A DNA stretch of 64,000 nt from Shewanella cyperi (GCF_017354985.1 NZ_CP071501.1:3945001-4009000); one strand, 5' to 3'. Shown: positions 1-9,573, counted from the first letter of the stretch. Notes: a model not told the origin generated them from the sequence alone. Program-made: numbers and translations.

Positions 1-75
1 ATAGCACTTCTGCTTCTTTTTTCAGGGCATGGGAGCCTGGCCAGCCTCAGCCGGCCGCTCATGCCATCCAAAACC

Positions 76-834
76 TCAATGACCGCGGCCGAATTTCAGC
101 ACAAAACGGCTGGTTTTGCCGCGAACCGAAGGATCGAACACGGACAGGGTCAAGGGATCGTCCGGATTCTCCAACACATCAGTGCTGTCCAGCAGTTTGA
201 AACCCGCCTGTTCCATGCGACGGATCACCTCACTGCGATCAATGCGATGCAGCTTTTCCGCGCTGCTGACATCGGCACCGGGCACTGTGGCATGGTCTAT
301 GATGGCCACATAACCATCGGCCTTGAGAGCCCGGTAGAACAGGGCAGTGAGGCGATCCACGTCTATGGCCGGCCAGCTGTCATCATGAAAATAGGTGTCA
401 TGGAAGCCAAGCACGAAGAAAATACGATCGAAGCTGGCATCGGCAAAGCTCAGGTCGTTGGCCTCGGCGATCAGCGACTCCACATTCGGCAAACGCTCGC
501 TGTAGCTGCGACGTTTCAGGTCTTCGGCGGCAAAGGGCAGATAAGCCTGGTTATTGTGGGCAACAACTTTGCCCTTGGGCCCCACAGTCCGGGCCAGCAA
601 TTCGGTGTAGTAACCGCCACCGGAAAACAAATCCAATATCTGTTGTCCCGGCTGCACCTCGAAAAAGTGCAATATTTCCTGTGGATGCCGGTTTGCATCC
701 CTTACCCTGTCTGTAGCCGGCCGTTCGCTGGCACTGATGGCAGAAGCGATAGCATCAGCATTTTCTGCTGCCTGGGCCTGCATCAGCAGCAGGTTGGTCA
801 GCACACAAACTCCCAACAACCACTTGTGTTTCAT
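76..834 (-). CDS. Exported class I SAM-dependent methyltransferase-like protein
   Basis: A 252-residue protein with an apparent signal peptide (hydrophobic residues 5-20, then AQA before AEN). It is probably exported to the periplasm, which is unusual for a methyltransferase fold. Residues 66-80 (ILDLFSGGGYYTEL) are the glycine-rich SAM-binding loop of class I methyltransferases. A second conserved patch, FADASFDRIFF, lies near residues 129-139, and a helix-rich C-terminus follows. It resembles the 'predicted methyltransferase' group often annotated in proteobacteria with no known substrate. It is transcribed away from tonB and is probably monocistronic. The fold is clear; the substrate is unknown, and whether SAM is available outside the cytoplasm makes an enzymatic role uncertain. 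Confidence 0.8.
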   Translation of the reverse strand: MKHKWLLGVCVLTNLLLMQAQAAENADAIASAISASERPATDRVRDANRHPQEILHFFEVQPGQQILDLFSGGGYYTELLARTVGPKGKVVAHNNQAYLPFAAEDLKRRSYSERLPNVESLIAEANDLSFADASFDRIFFVLGFHDTYFHDDSWPAIDVDRLTALFYRALKADGYVAIIDHATVPGADVSSAEKLHRIDRSEVIRRMEQAGFKLLDSTDVLENPDDPLTLSVFDPSVRGKTSRFVLKFGRGH

Positions 835-913
835 ATTTGCCTCAATAGTAAACTTTTAGATCTAATTAAGTAAACAAACAGTAACCTAACCGTTTTTGCA
901 TTGTAAGTTTTTG

Positions 914-932
914 CATTTATTGGGAATAAATG
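914..932. promoter_or_regulatory. Perfect inverted repeat upstream of tonB
   Basis: CATTTATT and AATAAATG form a perfect 8-bp inverted repeat around GGG, in the 174-bp gap between the divergent methyltransferase and tonB genes. It sits about 77 bp upstream of the tonB start, where an operator could lie. It does not match the Fur consensus, and no regulator can be named from sequence. Confidence 0.4.
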
Positions 933-1008
933 TAAGAAAATGTTTGTCGTCGGTCACACTTTGCTGCTAGCTCTATCAGGGAAGAGTTAATTAAGGAAGG
1001 GGAACACC

Positions 1009-1617
1009 ATGAACAATATGCTGGTACAAAAAACTTCCATCACAGCGATGGGCGCGTTAATTACCCTGGCGCTGTTTGCCTGTATGGCGCGGTTGATTTA
1101 TCAACCGCCCATGGCGCCGCCAACTACTGTAACGACACCAACGATAGAAATCACCCAGACCATAGTTGAGCTCCCGCCCAAAACCAACCGCGAGTTGCCA
1201 AAGCCACCGGAGATGATCAGCCCCCCCAGAGTGACCACGCCTGTAGCAGGCGCGCCAAATGGGACAATTGAAACTCCAACAATTACCGAGTTGCCGCAAC
1301 CACCCGTAATTGACAATGGTCCCGGCGGCACCTCGGATTACGAGGTGATGCCCGTGGTACAAATTGAGCCCCAGTACCCGATAGATGCGGCCCAGAATGG
1401 CATCGAAGGTTATGTGATTGTACGCTTTGATGTCCAGGCCAACGGCGCCGTGACCAATGTACAGGTGGCGGACGCCAATCCCCGCCGCATCTTCGACAAG
1501 TCGGCCCTGGCTGCGGTAAAAAAGTGGAAGTACAAGCCGAGATTAGAAGCCGGCAAGGCGGTCGCGGCCCCCAATCAGCAGGTGCGTTTGGACTTCACCC
1601 TCGACAGGAAAAACTGA
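1009..1617 (+). CDS. tonB: TonB family energy-transducing protein
   Basis: A 202-residue protein with the TonB plan: one N-terminal membrane segment (about residues 11-30), a proline-rich periplasmic linker (about 32-105) and a C-terminal TonB domain (about 112-202) with the typical YPxxAxxxGIEGYVxVxF and KWKYKP patches. It transmits proton-motive force from ExbB/ExbD to outer-membrane receptors for iron complexes and similar ligands. The purine-rich site AAGGAAGGGG lies just upstream of the ATG. No exbB or exbD is adjacent, so it must pair with an ExbBD encoded elsewhere. No Fur box was recognised in front of it. The family call is firm; which receptors it serves is unknown. Confidence 0.92.
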   Translation: MNNMLVQKTSITAMGALITLALFACMARLIYQPPMAPPTTVTTPTIEITQTIVELPPKTNRELPKPPEMISPPRVTTPVAGAPNGTIETPTITELPQPPVIDNGPGGTSDYEVMPVVQIEPQYPIDAAQNGIEGYVIVRFDVQANGAVTNVQVADANPRRIFDKSALAAVKKWKYKPRLEAGKAVAAPNQQVRLDFTLDRKN

Positions 1618-1622
1618 AGCAA

Positions 1623-1650
1623 AAGGGGCACAGGTGTCACCTGTGCCCTT
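1623..1650 (+). terminator. Hairpin after tonB
   Basis: GGGCACAGG and CCTGTGCCC pair around TGTCA immediately after the tonB stop. There is no long T tract, so it may act as a weak or shared terminator between convergent tonB and the yjeH-like gene. Confidence 0.5.
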
Positions 1651-1655
1651 CCTTA

Positions 1656-2912
1656 TCAGCCCTGACTGGCGGGGATCTTGGCCAGGTGGGACTTTTGCCA
1701 CCAGAGTATCGGCGCCACTATGGCCACCAGCATCAGGGCATAGGCCATGCGCTCACCCAGAGCCGCCGCCATACCAATACAGAACAGCAGTCCCAGAATT
1801 ATCCAAGGACGACATTCCCGCCCCAGCAGGCGCCAGGCCGCCAACATCGACAGCAGATAGATGATGACGAACACGCCGTTGCTCCAGGCAATAAGATGCT
1901 CCAACTCCTGACCAAACAGGAAACACAGGCTGAGTACAAAAGCCATCAACCCCAGGATCCCGGTCAGCGCCCGCACCGGCACCCCATGGCTGTTAAGCTT
2001 GCCGAACCAGCGCGGCGTAATGCCCTCACGACTGAAGCTCCACAGCAGGCGAGCGGCACTGCCGGAATAGACGTTTACCGTCGCCAGGCCAGAGGCAATG
2101 CCCAAGATACCGATAATTTTGGCGCCACCACCACCCAGCAGGGTATCAAACACTCCCATCATGGCCACGGGGGCCTCGCTTGGCACCAGCATCAACAGGG
2201 CGGTGCAGACCACGTAGATCAGCCCCACCAGCACTGTGCCCAACATCATCGCCGGGATCATATCCTTTTGTGGCTCGCGAAAGTCGTTGGCCAGATGGGT
2301 CATGGCCTCAACTCCGAGAAAGCTCCAGAAGGCAATGCCGGCCGCCGCCATAACGGGGGACGTCGCCAGGCTCAACTCGGGCAAGGTCAGTTCAACCTGG
2401 CCACCTTGCACCCCGAAGGCCGACAACAGCGCCAACACCACTGTCACTATCCCCAGGGTCAGACCAAATTGGGCCTTGGCCGACAGGTGCAAACCCTTGA
2501 GGTTGGCGAGCCACAAACCGAAGATCACCAGCAACTGCGCCAGTAACAGGCCCCAACCCGCCAGGGGGATCAAGGCGGTCACAAATTGGAAGGTCATCAG
2601 GATCGCGGCCGGCGCTCCCATGGGCACCACCAGCAAAAAGATCAGCCCTATGGTTCGTCCCAGGGTACGGCCAAAGGCTTTTTCCACGAAGAAGGCCGGT
2701 CCCGCCGCATGGGGAAAACGACTCGCCAGGCGTCCGAACACCAAGGTAACGGGAATGATGGCCAGGGTCAGCAGGATCCAGGCCAACAGGGCACCGCTGC
2801 CCGCCAGCTCCAATGTCATCTGCGGTAAGATAAACACCCCTGTGCCCAGCAAAGTGGTGGCCATCAGGCCCGCGCCCTGCCAACGTCCTATAGTTCCGCT
2901 AATCTGTTCCAT
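1656..2912 (-). CDS. yjeH: YjeH-type amino-acid exporter (APC superfamily)
   Basis: A 418-residue polytopic membrane protein with about 12 hydrophobic segments. The N-terminus (LMATTLLGTGVFILPQM) carries the first-helix glycine motif of APC transporters and matches E. coli YjeH closely in sequence style and length. YjeH exports methionine and branched-chain amino acids. The gene is divergent from an Lrp/AsnC regulator about 160 bp away. That pairing recalls known Lrp-controlled exporters and supports an export role for leucine-type or methionine-type substrates. Substrate and regulation are inferences; the family call is strong. Confidence 0.82.
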   Translation of the reverse strand: MEQISGTIGRWQGAGLMATTLLGTGVFILPQMTLELAGSGALLAWILLTLAIIPVTLVFGRLASRFPHAAGPAFFVEKAFGRTLGRTIGLIFLLVVPMGAPAAILMTFQFVTALIPLAGWGLLLAQLLVIFGLWLANLKGLHLSAKAQFGLTLGIVTVVLALLSAFGVQGGQVELTLPELSLATSPVMAAAGIAFWSFLGVEAMTHLANDFREPQKDMIPAMMLGTVLVGLIYVVCTALLMLVPSEAPVAMMGVFDTLLGGGGAKIIGILGIASGLATVNVYSGSAARLLWSFSREGITPRWFGKLNSHGVPVRALTGILGLMAFVLSLCFLFGQELEHLIAWSNGVFVIIYLLSMLAAWRLLGRECRPWIILGLLFCIGMAAALGERMAYALMLVAIVAPILWWQKSHLAKIPASQG

Positions 2913-3010
2913 CTGCTAAATTACCCCGGCTCTGAATGGCAAAAGTATAGTCCCAAGGCCTCCGCCAATCTGCCGCCCTTTTCCGCCAGAGTCACACACA
3001 ATACCGACAA

Positions 3011-3041
3011 TTTGCCGGTTTTCAGCTAAAATGCCGGCAAA
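3011..3041. promoter_or_regulatory. Candidate Lrp/AsnC operator between yjeH and the regulator
   Basis: TTTGCCGG at 3011-3018 and CCGGCAAA at 3034-3041 form a perfect 8-bp inverted repeat with a 15-bp spacer. A further TGCCGG copy lies at 3043-3048. The site sits in the shared intergenic region of the exporter and the Lrp-type regulator, where such regulators usually bind. The assignment is an inference. Confidence 0.45.
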
Positions 3042-3074
3042 ATGCCGGTGTGCTGTAAATCAACGGAGTTCAAG

Positions 3075-3503
3075 TTGGACAAATTCGATCAAGCCATCAT
3101 CAATGCCCTGCGCCAGGATGCCCGCCAGAGCGTGTCTGCCATCGCAGAGCAGGTCAATCTGTCCCGCAGCGCCGTGGCCGAGCGGATCAAGAAGCTGGAG
3201 CAAAGCGGCGTTATCCGCGGTTATCAGGTACTGCTGAGCGAATCCCAAAAGGAAGGGGTGTCGGCCTATTTCGAGATCCAGCACAAATGCCCCCGCTGTG
3301 CCGATGTGGTGCATGTGTTTCAGGCCATCCCCGAGGTGATCACCTGCCGCGGTATCTCAGGTGACATGGATTTGCTGGTCTATGTCCACGCCCCCTCGAT
3401 GCGCCGTTTGCACGAGATCCGCGAATACATAGACACCCACATAGACATAGTGAAAATCAAGACCCATGTGGTCATGAGCGAGTGGATTAACAACCAGGGT
3501 TGA
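3075..3503 (+). CDS. Lrp/AsnC family transcriptional regulator
   Basis: A 142-residue regulator if it starts at the TTG at 3075. That start gives the family-typical beginning (LDKFDQAIINALRQDAR) and has ACGGAG six bases upstream; the in-frame ATG at 3042 lacks such a site. The N-terminal helix-turn-helix (about residues 18-50, SVSAIAEQVNLSRSAVAERI) is followed by a RAM ligand-binding domain. Lrp/AsnC proteins sense amino acids and usually bind palindromes near their own gene. Its divergent partner is a YjeH-type exporter, so control of amino-acid efflux is the likely job. The effector is unknown. Confidence 0.85.
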   Translation: MDKFDQAIINALRQDARQSVSAIAEQVNLSRSAVAERIKKLEQSGVIRGYQVLLSESQKEGVSAYFEIQHKCPRCADVVHVFQAIPEVITCRGISGDMDLLVYVHAPSMRRLHEIREYIDTHIDIVKIKTHVVMSEWINNQG

Positions 3504-3591
3504 AGCGGCTCGCATTTTTACGCTGGCAGAGATATCTGACTGAAAAGATTAAGGGTACACTGGATAGCAAACCCTTGCCGGAGCCCAGCCC

Positions 3592-5313
3592 ATGCAGCCT
3601 GACAGTCACAGCCTCGCCGATCTGAACCTGCTCTGGGGATCGCTGATCCTCGAAGAACTGGCCCGTCTTGGCGTGCAACACCTGTGTATGGCGCCCGGTT
3701 CCCGCTCCACACCTCTGACCCTGGCAGCCGCCGCCCAGGATAAAATGCAGCGCCACCTGCACTTCGATGAGCGCGGTCTGGGCTTTTTAGCCCTGGGACT
3801 GGCCAAGGCCAGTGCCGCCCCCGTAGCCATAATCACCACCTCGGGCACCGCTGTTGCCAACCTCTATCCGGCAGTTATCGAAGCCGCATTAACCGGCGTC
3901 CCCCTGGTGGTACTCAGCGGCGATCGACCTCCGGAGCTGCTGGGCTGTGGCGCCAACCAGGCCATAGACCAGAGCGGCATCTTTGCCGGTTATGCCGACA
4001 GGCTCAATCTGCCACCGGCCGACCCACAGCTGCCGCCCCAGGCGCTACTGAGCGCCATAGATGAGAAGGTCGCTAATGCCAGAGGGCCGGTGCACATTAA
4101 CTGCATGTTCCGCGAGCCCCTGTATCCCGATGGCCAGGCGAATTTGAGCGGTTTTGCCGATTATTTGCGGCCGCTGGAGGCCTGGCAGCAACAACAAACA
4201 CCCCTGGTGCAATTCGCGCCCCACTCCCCCCTGTCTCTGCCACCCCAGGATGCCATGCTGCGCTTTGCCCACGGCAAGGGCGTGATTGTGGCGGGCTGCC
4301 TGACACCCGAAGAGGATCCCGGCGCACTTATTGCCCTGTCCCAGAGTCTGGGCTGGCCGCTGCTGACCGATGCCCAAAGCCAGCTCAGGCAGCATCCCGC
4401 CGTCATTGGCCATATAGATCAGCTGTTGCAACAGCCCAAGGCCAAGGCCCTGCTGGAGCAGGCCGACAGGCTGTTGCTGATAGGTGGCCGTCTGCTGTCG
4501 AAGCGGCTACTGGCCTACATCAAAAATCGCGACTGGCACAGCCTGTGGCAGGTGCTGCCGAGCCAGCAACGGCTGGACCCAGACCACAGCAACAAGCAGG
4601 TGTGGCTGGCCAGTGCCGGGCAACTGGCGGCCCTGAACTGGCCCCGCTCCTCGTCGGCCAATTGGGCCACGGAACTGACGGGACTGAACCAGGAGCTGGA
4701 GCAACTCTTCATCCGGCATATCGACAGCGGCGAATTCGGCGAGGCCCAGGTGGTCCGCGCCATGGTGTCCAGACGCACCACGGAACAACAGTTCCTGCTC
4801 GGCAACAGTCTGCCGGTGCGGCTGTACGACATGTACGCCCCCATCAGTTGCTGCGCAGCAACCACTTACACCAACCGCGGCGCCTCGGGCATAGATGGCC
4901 TGCTCGCCACCGCCTGCGGCCTGGCACGCCATGGTGGACGCCCCACCAGCCTGGTGCTGGGTGATCTGTCGGCCCTGCACGATCTCAACTCTTTGGCCCT
5001 GGCACGGGATCTCGGCAATCCGCTGGTGATAGTGGTGCTCAACAATGACGGCGGCAACATCTTCAACCTCTTGCCGGTCCCCACCGAGGCCCTGCGCAGC
5101 GACTTCTACCGCCTCAGTCATGGACTGGAATTCGGTTATGGTGCCGCCATGTTTGGCCTGCCCTATGACAGGGTCGAGTGCCTGGATGACTTTATCAGCG
5201 CCTACGAGGCGGCGCTGGAGCACAATGGCGCCTCCGTCATCGAGGTCAGCGTTTCCAGCCACCAGGCCAGCGCTCAAATCGCCACACTGGGCCAGTGGGT
5301 GAAGCAACTGTGA
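3592..5313 (+). CDS. menD: 2-succinyl-5-enolpyruvyl-6-hydroxy-3-cyclohexene-1-carboxylate synthase (MenD)
   Basis: A 573-residue thiamine-diphosphate enzyme joining isochorismate and 2-oxoglutarate to make SEPHCHC, the first committed step of menaquinone synthesis in the cytoplasm. The N-terminal pyrimidine-binding domain shows [12 protein letters not shown] and [17 protein letters not shown]. The C-terminal pyrophosphate-binding region has [12 protein letters not shown] followed by [12 protein letters not shown] around residues 484-495, the metal/ThDP signature. It heads menD-menH-menC-menE and overlaps menH by four bases if menH starts at 5310. The length fits the family (E. coli about 556). 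Confidence 0.97.
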   Translation: MQPDSHSLADLNLLWGSLILEELARLGVQHLCMAPGSRSTPLTLAAAAQDKMQRHLHFDERGLGFLALGLAKASAAPVAIITTSGTAVANLYPAVIEAALTGVPLVVLSGDRPPELLGCGANQAIDQSGIFAGYADRLNLPPADPQLPPQALLSAIDEKVANARGPVHINCMFREPLYPDGQANLSGFADYLRPLEAWQQQQTPLVQFAPHSPLSLPPQDAMLRFAHGKGVIVAGCLTPEEDPGALIALSQSLGWPLLTDAQSQLRQHPAVIGHIDQLLQQPKAKALLEQADRLLLIGGRLLSKRLLAYIKNRDWHSLWQVLPSQQRLDPDHSNKQVWLASAGQLAALNWPRSSSANWATELTGLNQELEQLFIRHIDSGEFGEAQVVRAMVSRRTTEQQFLLGNSLPVRLYDMYAPISCCAATTYTNRGASGIDGLLATACGLARHGGRPTSLVLGDLSALHDLNSLALARDLGNPLVIVVLNNDGGNIFNLLPVPTEALRSDFYRLSHGLEFGYGAAMFGLPYDRVECLDDFISAYEAALEHNGASVIEVSVSSHQASAQIATLGQWVKQL

Positions 5314-6125
5314 GCAAGCCGCTACTGGTGCTGCTGCATGGCTTTCTCGGCGATCGCCATGATTGGCAGCCCTTGTTGCATTTGCTTGAACCCCACTTTC
5401 ATTGCCTCTGTCCCGAACTGCCGGGCCATGGGTTGAATGTCGATCAGCCCTTGCCCACACCGGGCCTTGAGGCCGCGGCGGCCCGTATTCTGGCGCAGCT
5501 GGACAGCATTACACCCCATGGTGCCCAACCGGGCAGGTTTCATCTCTACGGCTATTCCCTCGGCGGCCGCATAGCCCTGCACCTGGCTAAACAGCTGGCC
5601 CTGTCGGCGCCGGAGCGCCTGCTGAGCCTGACCCTGGAATCCAGCCATCCCGGTCTGGCATCGGCATCCGAGCGGCAAGAGAGGATCGCCAGTGATGCGG
5701 TCTGGGCCGAGCGGCTGCGCCATGAGCCCATGACAGACTTTCTGGATGCCTGGTATCGCCAGCCGCCCTTTGCCGAACTGAGTGAGCAAGCACGGTCAGC
5801 ATTAATCGAAAAACGCGCAGGCCAGAACCCGGCAGCGCTGGCAAACTGCCTGCAGGCCTGCTCACTTGGACTGCAACAGGATTTGAGTGCCCTGCCCGGC
5901 CAATTGCCCTGTCCCGTGCATTACCTCTATGGCGAACGGGACAGCAAGTTTGCAGCCCTGGCCCAGGCATGGCGGGCACAAGCGGAGCAGCAGCCCGGCA
6001 CTAACAAGCTGCACTTACACCCCATTGTGGCGGCCGGGCATAACTGCCATCTGGCCAGGCCCGAGGCGGTGGCAGAGGTGCTTATTCAGCAACTGCAACA
6101 AATTCATCTGCAAAAAGGCTTATAA
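5310..6125 (+). CDS. menH: 2-succinyl-6-hydroxy-2,4-cyclohexadiene-1-carboxylate synthase (MenH)
   Basis: An alpha/beta hydrolase of 271 residues from the GTG at 5310, whose GTGA overlaps the menD stop; an in-frame GTG at 5295 would add five residues. It eliminates pyruvate from SEPHCHC to give SHCHC. Visible features are the oxyanion motif [10 protein letters not shown] near the N-terminus, the nucleophile elbow GYSLGG (Ser83) and the C-terminal catalytic His244 in AAGHNCH. Translational coupling with menD supports the assignment over other small hydrolases. Confidence 0.93.
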   Translation: MSKPLLVLLHGFLGDRHDWQPLLHLLEPHFHCLCPELPGHGLNVDQPLPTPGLEAAAARILAQLDSITPHGAQPGRFHLYGYSLGGRIALHLAKQLALSAPERLLSLTLESSHPGLASASERQERIASDAVWAERLRHEPMTDFLDAWYRQPPFAELSEQARSALIEKRAGQNPAALANCLQACSLGLQQDLSALPGQLPCPVHYLYGERDSKFAALAQAWRAQAEQQPGTNKLHLHPIVAAGHNCHLARPEAVAEVLIQQLQQIHLQKGL

Positions 6126-6127
6126 CA

Positions 6128-7165
6128 GTGACCGAAATAACCCGTCTGGCACTCTATGGCTATCAAATCCCGCTTAATCCGCCCCTGCCGGTGGGCCGCC
6201 AGCGCATAACCAGCCGTCATGGTCTGTTGCTGCGGGCTTTCACGGACCAGGACGAAGCCGTGGTGGAACTGGCGCCGCTTAGTGGCACCGACATGGATGG
6301 CGAGCCCATTGAGGGCTTCAGCCGTGAAAGCCTGAGGCAGCTGCAGGAAGAGTTGATCGCTTTGTTGCCGCAACTTGGCAGTACCGAGGCGCTGGAAAGG
6401 GCTGCCGGGCAAACGGCTTTGCCTTCCCTCGCCTGGGGCCTGGGACTACTGGCCCTGAAACTGGAAGGTCAACTCACCTCCAGGCAACCCAGGCTTGCCC
6501 CTGTGCCTTTGATTTATCGCCTGCCCAATGAAACAGCCGATGAGCTGGTGCAGCGGCTGGCCAAACTGCCAAGGGATTGCCGCTTTGCCAAGCTCAAGAT
6601 AGCGCAGAATGACGTTGAGACTGAGCTTAGGCTGATCTATGCCCTGCTGGCCGCGAGGCCGGATATCAGGTTACGCCTTGATGCCAACGGCGGTTTCACA
6701 CTCACCCAGGCCGCGGATTTTTGCGCCTGTCTGCCCAGGATCAGTATCGATTTTATTGAAGACCCCTGCCGGGAAAGCGCCGATTGCGAGGCCCTGCACA
6801 GTGCCTTGGGTCTGGGCTATGCCCTGGATGCGCCCCTCAATGCCCCCGACTTCGAGCTGAGTCCACTGGCAGGGCTCAGGGCCCTGGTGCTCAAACCCAT
6901 GCTGATCGGCAGCCCGGCCAAGGTGCAGGCGCTGATTGCAGCGGCGCAGCAACTGGGCATGCGCTGTATTATCAGCTCGACACTGGAATCCTCGCTCGGC
7001 ATCAGCGATTTGGCTGCCTTTGCCGCCCAGGAAACCCCGGATGAGGCGCCGGGGCTGGACACGCTTGCCGCCTTTGAGGCAGATCTGCTGGTCAGCAGCG
7101 GCAAGGCCCTGCGCCTGGAGTTCGGGCAATTGCCGCTATTGGCATCCTGGGAGGCGGGATGTTAG
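6128..7165 (+). CDS. menC: o-Succinylbenzoate synthase (MenC)
   Basis: A 345-residue enolase-superfamily enzyme that dehydrates SHCHC to o-succinylbenzoate. Diagnostic residues are KLK (Lys155 and Lys157), the metal ligand in DANGGF (Asp185), the IEDPC strand with its metal-binding acidic residue, and the second catalytic lysine in LVLKPM (Lys256). The start is GTG, two bases after the menH stop. The 3' end overlaps menE by seven bases, so the two are translationally coupled. Confidence 0.95.
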   Translation: MTEITRLALYGYQIPLNPPLPVGRQRITSRHGLLLRAFTDQDEAVVELAPLSGTDMDGEPIEGFSRESLRQLQEELIALLPQLGSTEALERAAGQTALPSLAWGLGLLALKLEGQLTSRQPRLAPVPLIYRLPNETADELVQRLAKLPRDCRFAKLKIAQNDVETELRLIYALLAARPDIRLRLDANGGFTLTQAADFCACLPRISIDFIEDPCRESADCEALHSALGLGYALDAPLNAPDFELSPLAGLRALVLKPMLIGSPAKVQALIAAAQQLGMRCIISSTLESSLGISDLAAFAAQETPDEAPGLDTLAAFEADLLVSSGKALRLEFGQLPLLASWEAGC

Positions 7166-8616
7166 CCGGCATCAGCCCCTTGCACCGGATGGCGGCACGC
7201 CAGCCTGACGCCATCGCCGTCATTGCCAAGGCCCAGCTCAGTGAGAACCAGAACGGTGAGATTCAGCTCAGCTACGGTGAACTCAACCATAGGGTGCTGG
7301 CCACGGCCGCGGCCCTGAAGCAAGCCAAGATTAAGCGCCTGGGGGTGATCGGCCCCAACAGCCTGGAGCAGATTATCCTCTATTGGGCCTGTGTCGATGC
7401 CGGCAGCCTGTTTTGCCCCCTGTCCTGGCGTTTACCCGAGGACCAGCTGGCTCAGCTGGCCACAGAGCTGCGCCTGGACGCCCTGAGCCTAGATACCGAG
7501 CATGATCTCAAGCTCAACGGCATGTCTGTGCCGCGTTTTCCTTTACCGAACTTGCCGCTGCCAAACTTTGCCAGCAGCGCCTTTGAGCCCCCAACACCCG
7601 CGCCAATCGATCCCTTGCGGCCGGTGAACCTGATCCTCACCTCGGGCTCCAGCGGTAAACCCAAGGCGGCGCTCCATTGTCTGAACAATCACATGGCCAG
7701 TGCCGAGGGCGCCGCGAGCCTGATCCCACTCTCACCTGGGGATCGCTGGCTCCTGTCGCTGCCGCTGTTTCATATCGGCGGTCTGGCGATAGTTAACCGC
7801 TGCGCCCTTGCCGGGGCCACTCTGGTGCTGCCGTCGGCCCAGGGGCTTGCCAAGGACATTCGCCGCTTTAAGGTCAGTCACCTGTCGCTGGTGATGACCC
7901 AGTTGCGCAAACTGCTTGTGGAAGACCCGGATGCCCTGGGCAGAGTGAAAGCCCTTTTGCTCGGCGGCAGCGCCCTGGCGCCCGACCTGCTGACGCGACT
8001 TAAGGAACTCAATGTCAGCGCCTTTGGCAGCTATGGCATGACGGAAATGTCGTCGCAGATCACCACAGGTCTTATCAATGCCAGTGTTGAGGGCATGGGC
8101 CACAGTGGCCACTTGCTGCCGGGGCGGGAACTGCGGCTGGTCGATGGGGAAATCCAGCTGGAGGGGCCCTGCCTGTTCCTCGGTTATCTGGAAGGTGACA
8201 AGATTAACCTGCCGCTGACCGCCGATGGCTGGTTTGCCAGCGGCGATCTGGGCCGGCTAGATGAGCATGGCCGGCTGCATGTGAATGGCCGCAAAGACAA
8301 CATGTTCGTCTGTGGCGGTGAAAACCTGCAACCGGAAGAAGTGGAAGCGGCCCTGAAGCAGCATCCGGAGATAGAAGAGGCGTTGGTGTTCGGCGCCGAA
8401 GATCCTGAATTTGGGCTGCTGCCCCAGGCCATACTGCGTTGCCGGGAAGGTTGCCGGAACACCATGCCGAGTCAGGCGCAGCTGGATGCCTTTCTCGCCC
8501 CCCGGCTGGCACGCTTCAAACGGCCCCGGCGCTACCATCCCTGGCCCGAGCTCATTGACTCAGGGCTCAAGCCCAACCGCAAGGCGCTGATTGCCGCGGT
8601 TAAAGCCAAGTACTAA
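7159..8616 (+). CDS. menE: o-Succinylbenzoate-CoA ligase (MenE)
   Basis: A 485-residue adenylate-forming ligase that activates o-succinylbenzoate with ATP and CoA. The AMP-binding P-loop LTSGSSGKPKAAL lies around residues 158-170, the A5 motif SYGMTEMSSQ near 294, the SGDLG hinge region near 360 and the GRKDN motif soon after. It is last in the men operon and is followed by a strong terminator. menB, the next enzyme in the pathway, is not in this cluster, although enteric operons place it between menH and menC. Confidence 0.94.
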   Translation: MLAGISPLHRMAARQPDAIAVIAKAQLSENQNGEIQLSYGELNHRVLATAAALKQAKIKRLGVIGPNSLEQIILYWACVDAGSLFCPLSWRLPEDQLAQLATELRLDALSLDTEHDLKLNGMSVPRFPLPNLPLPNFASSAFEPPTPAPIDPLRPVNLILTSGSSGKPKAALHCLNNHMASAEGAASLIPLSPGDRWLLSLPLFHIGGLAIVNRCALAGATLVLPSAQGLAKDIRRFKVSHLSLVMTQLRKLLVEDPDALGRVKALLLGGSALAPDLLTRLKELNVSAFGSYGMTEMSSQITTGLINASVEGMGHSGHLLPGRELRLVDGEIQLEGPCLFLGYLEGDKINLPLTADGWFASGDLGRLDEHGRLHVNGRKDNMFVCGGENLQPEEVEAALKQHPEIEEALVFGAEDPEFGLLPQAILRCREGCRNTMPSQAQLDAFLAPRLARFKRPRRYHPWPELIDSGLKPNRKALIAAVKAKY

Positions 8617-8639
8617 AAAGTCATAAAAAGCGCGCACAA

Positions 8640-8664
8640 AAAAACCGGCCTTGGCCGGTTTTTC
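8640..8664. terminator. Bidirectional terminator between menE and rpoH
   Basis: AAAAACCGGCC and GGCCGGTTTTT pair around TT, with A and T tracts on either side. It can terminate the convergent menE and rpoH transcripts. Confidence 0.88.
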
Positions 8665-8681
8665 TTTAGATGCTTTCGAGA

Positions 8682-9539
8682 TCAGGCTTCCATGCAGGCC
8701 TTGAGCTTGTTCATGGCATTCTTTTCCAACTGGCGAATGCGCTCGGCGGACACTTGATAGGTATCGGCCAGCTCCTGCAGGGTGATCTTGTCATCGTCCA
8801 ACCAACGGGCTCGCAGAATGTGCTGGCTGCGCTCGTCGAGGGTCTTGATGGCCGACAGCAGACGCGCCTGGGAATTGCTTTCCCAGTTGTCGTTTTCCAC
8901 CTGGGAAGCCAGATCGGAAGAATGGTCTTCCAGATAATGCACCGGCGCAAAATCATGCTCATCGTCACTGTCGTTGAGCAGATCGAAGGCCGGATCCTGG
9001 GCCGCCATGCGCGATTCCATCTCGGTCACATCCGCCTTGGACACGCCGAGATTCTCCGCCACCATGGTGACTTCCTCATCGCTGAACCAGCCCAGACGTT
9101 GCTTGGCCTTGCGCAGGTTGAAGAAGAGTTTACGTTGGGCCTTGGTGGTGGCCACTTTAACTATGCGCCAGTTTTTCAGCACATATTCATGAATTTCAGC
9201 CTTAATCCAGTGCACGGCAAATGACACCAGGCGCACACCCACTTCGGGGTCGAAACGCTTGACGGCCTTCATCAGGCCTATGTTGCCTTCCTGGATAAGA
9301 TCGGCCTGGGGCAGGCCATAACCTGCATAACCCTTGGCCACATGCACCACAAAGCGCAGATGCGACATAATCAGCTGTTTCGCCGCCTGCAGGTCCCCGG
9401 TTGCCTGTAAACGCTTGGCAAGCGCGTACTCTTCCTCCGCCTCCAGCATTGGCATGCTGTTGACCGAATGAATGTAGGCTTCAAGGCTACCGCTTCCCTG
9501 GGGAACCATCAGTGCCATTGATTGCGTTTGTTCAGTCAT
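8682..9539 (-). CDS. rpoH: RNA polymerase heat-shock sigma factor sigma-32 (RpoH)
   Basis: A 285-residue sigma-70 family factor that directs RNA polymerase to heat-shock promoters. Region 2 carries [40 protein letters not shown]. The RpoH box [12 protein letters not shown], specific to sigma-32, follows near residue 135. Region 4 at the C-terminus ends with the helix-turn-helix around [19 protein letters not shown]. It lies downstream of ftsYEX as in many gammaproteobacteria but has its own good promoter, and its start has the SD ACAGGAG. Confidence 0.97.
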   Translation of the reverse strand: MTEQTQSMALMVPQGSGSLEAYIHSVNSMPMLEAEEEYALAKRLQATGDLQAAKQLIMSHLRFVVHVAKGYAGYGLPQADLIQEGNIGLMKAVKRFDPEVGVRLVSFAVHWIKAEIHEYVLKNWRIVKVATTKAQRKLFFNLRKAKQRLGWFSDEEVTMVAENLGVSKADVTEMESRMAAQDPAFDLLNDSDDEHDFAPVHYLEDHSSDLASQVENDNWESNSQARLLSAIKTLDERSQHILRARWLDDDKITLQELADTYQVSAERIRQLEKNAMNKLKACMEA

Positions 9540-9573
9540 TGGAACTCCTGTTTACTACTCAGTTGTGCCACAT

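Noticed and set aside
364..400. Two GTGTCAT/CTGTCAT copies inside the methyltransferase gene, as a Pho box
   Set aside because: They are not spaced by 11 bp and lie within coding sequence far from any gene start.
835..1008. Fur box upstream of tonB
   Set aside because: Looked for because TonB is usually iron-regulated; no stretch resembles the Fur consensus.
1524..2546. 340-codon plus-strand frame rich in His and Gln
   Set aside because: It is antisense to the yjeH-like permease and starts inside tonB; its composition is typical of a GC-rich shadow frame.
4507..5460. 317-codon minus-strand frame
   Set aside because: Antisense to menD and menH, which have complete catalytic motifs; no features of its own.
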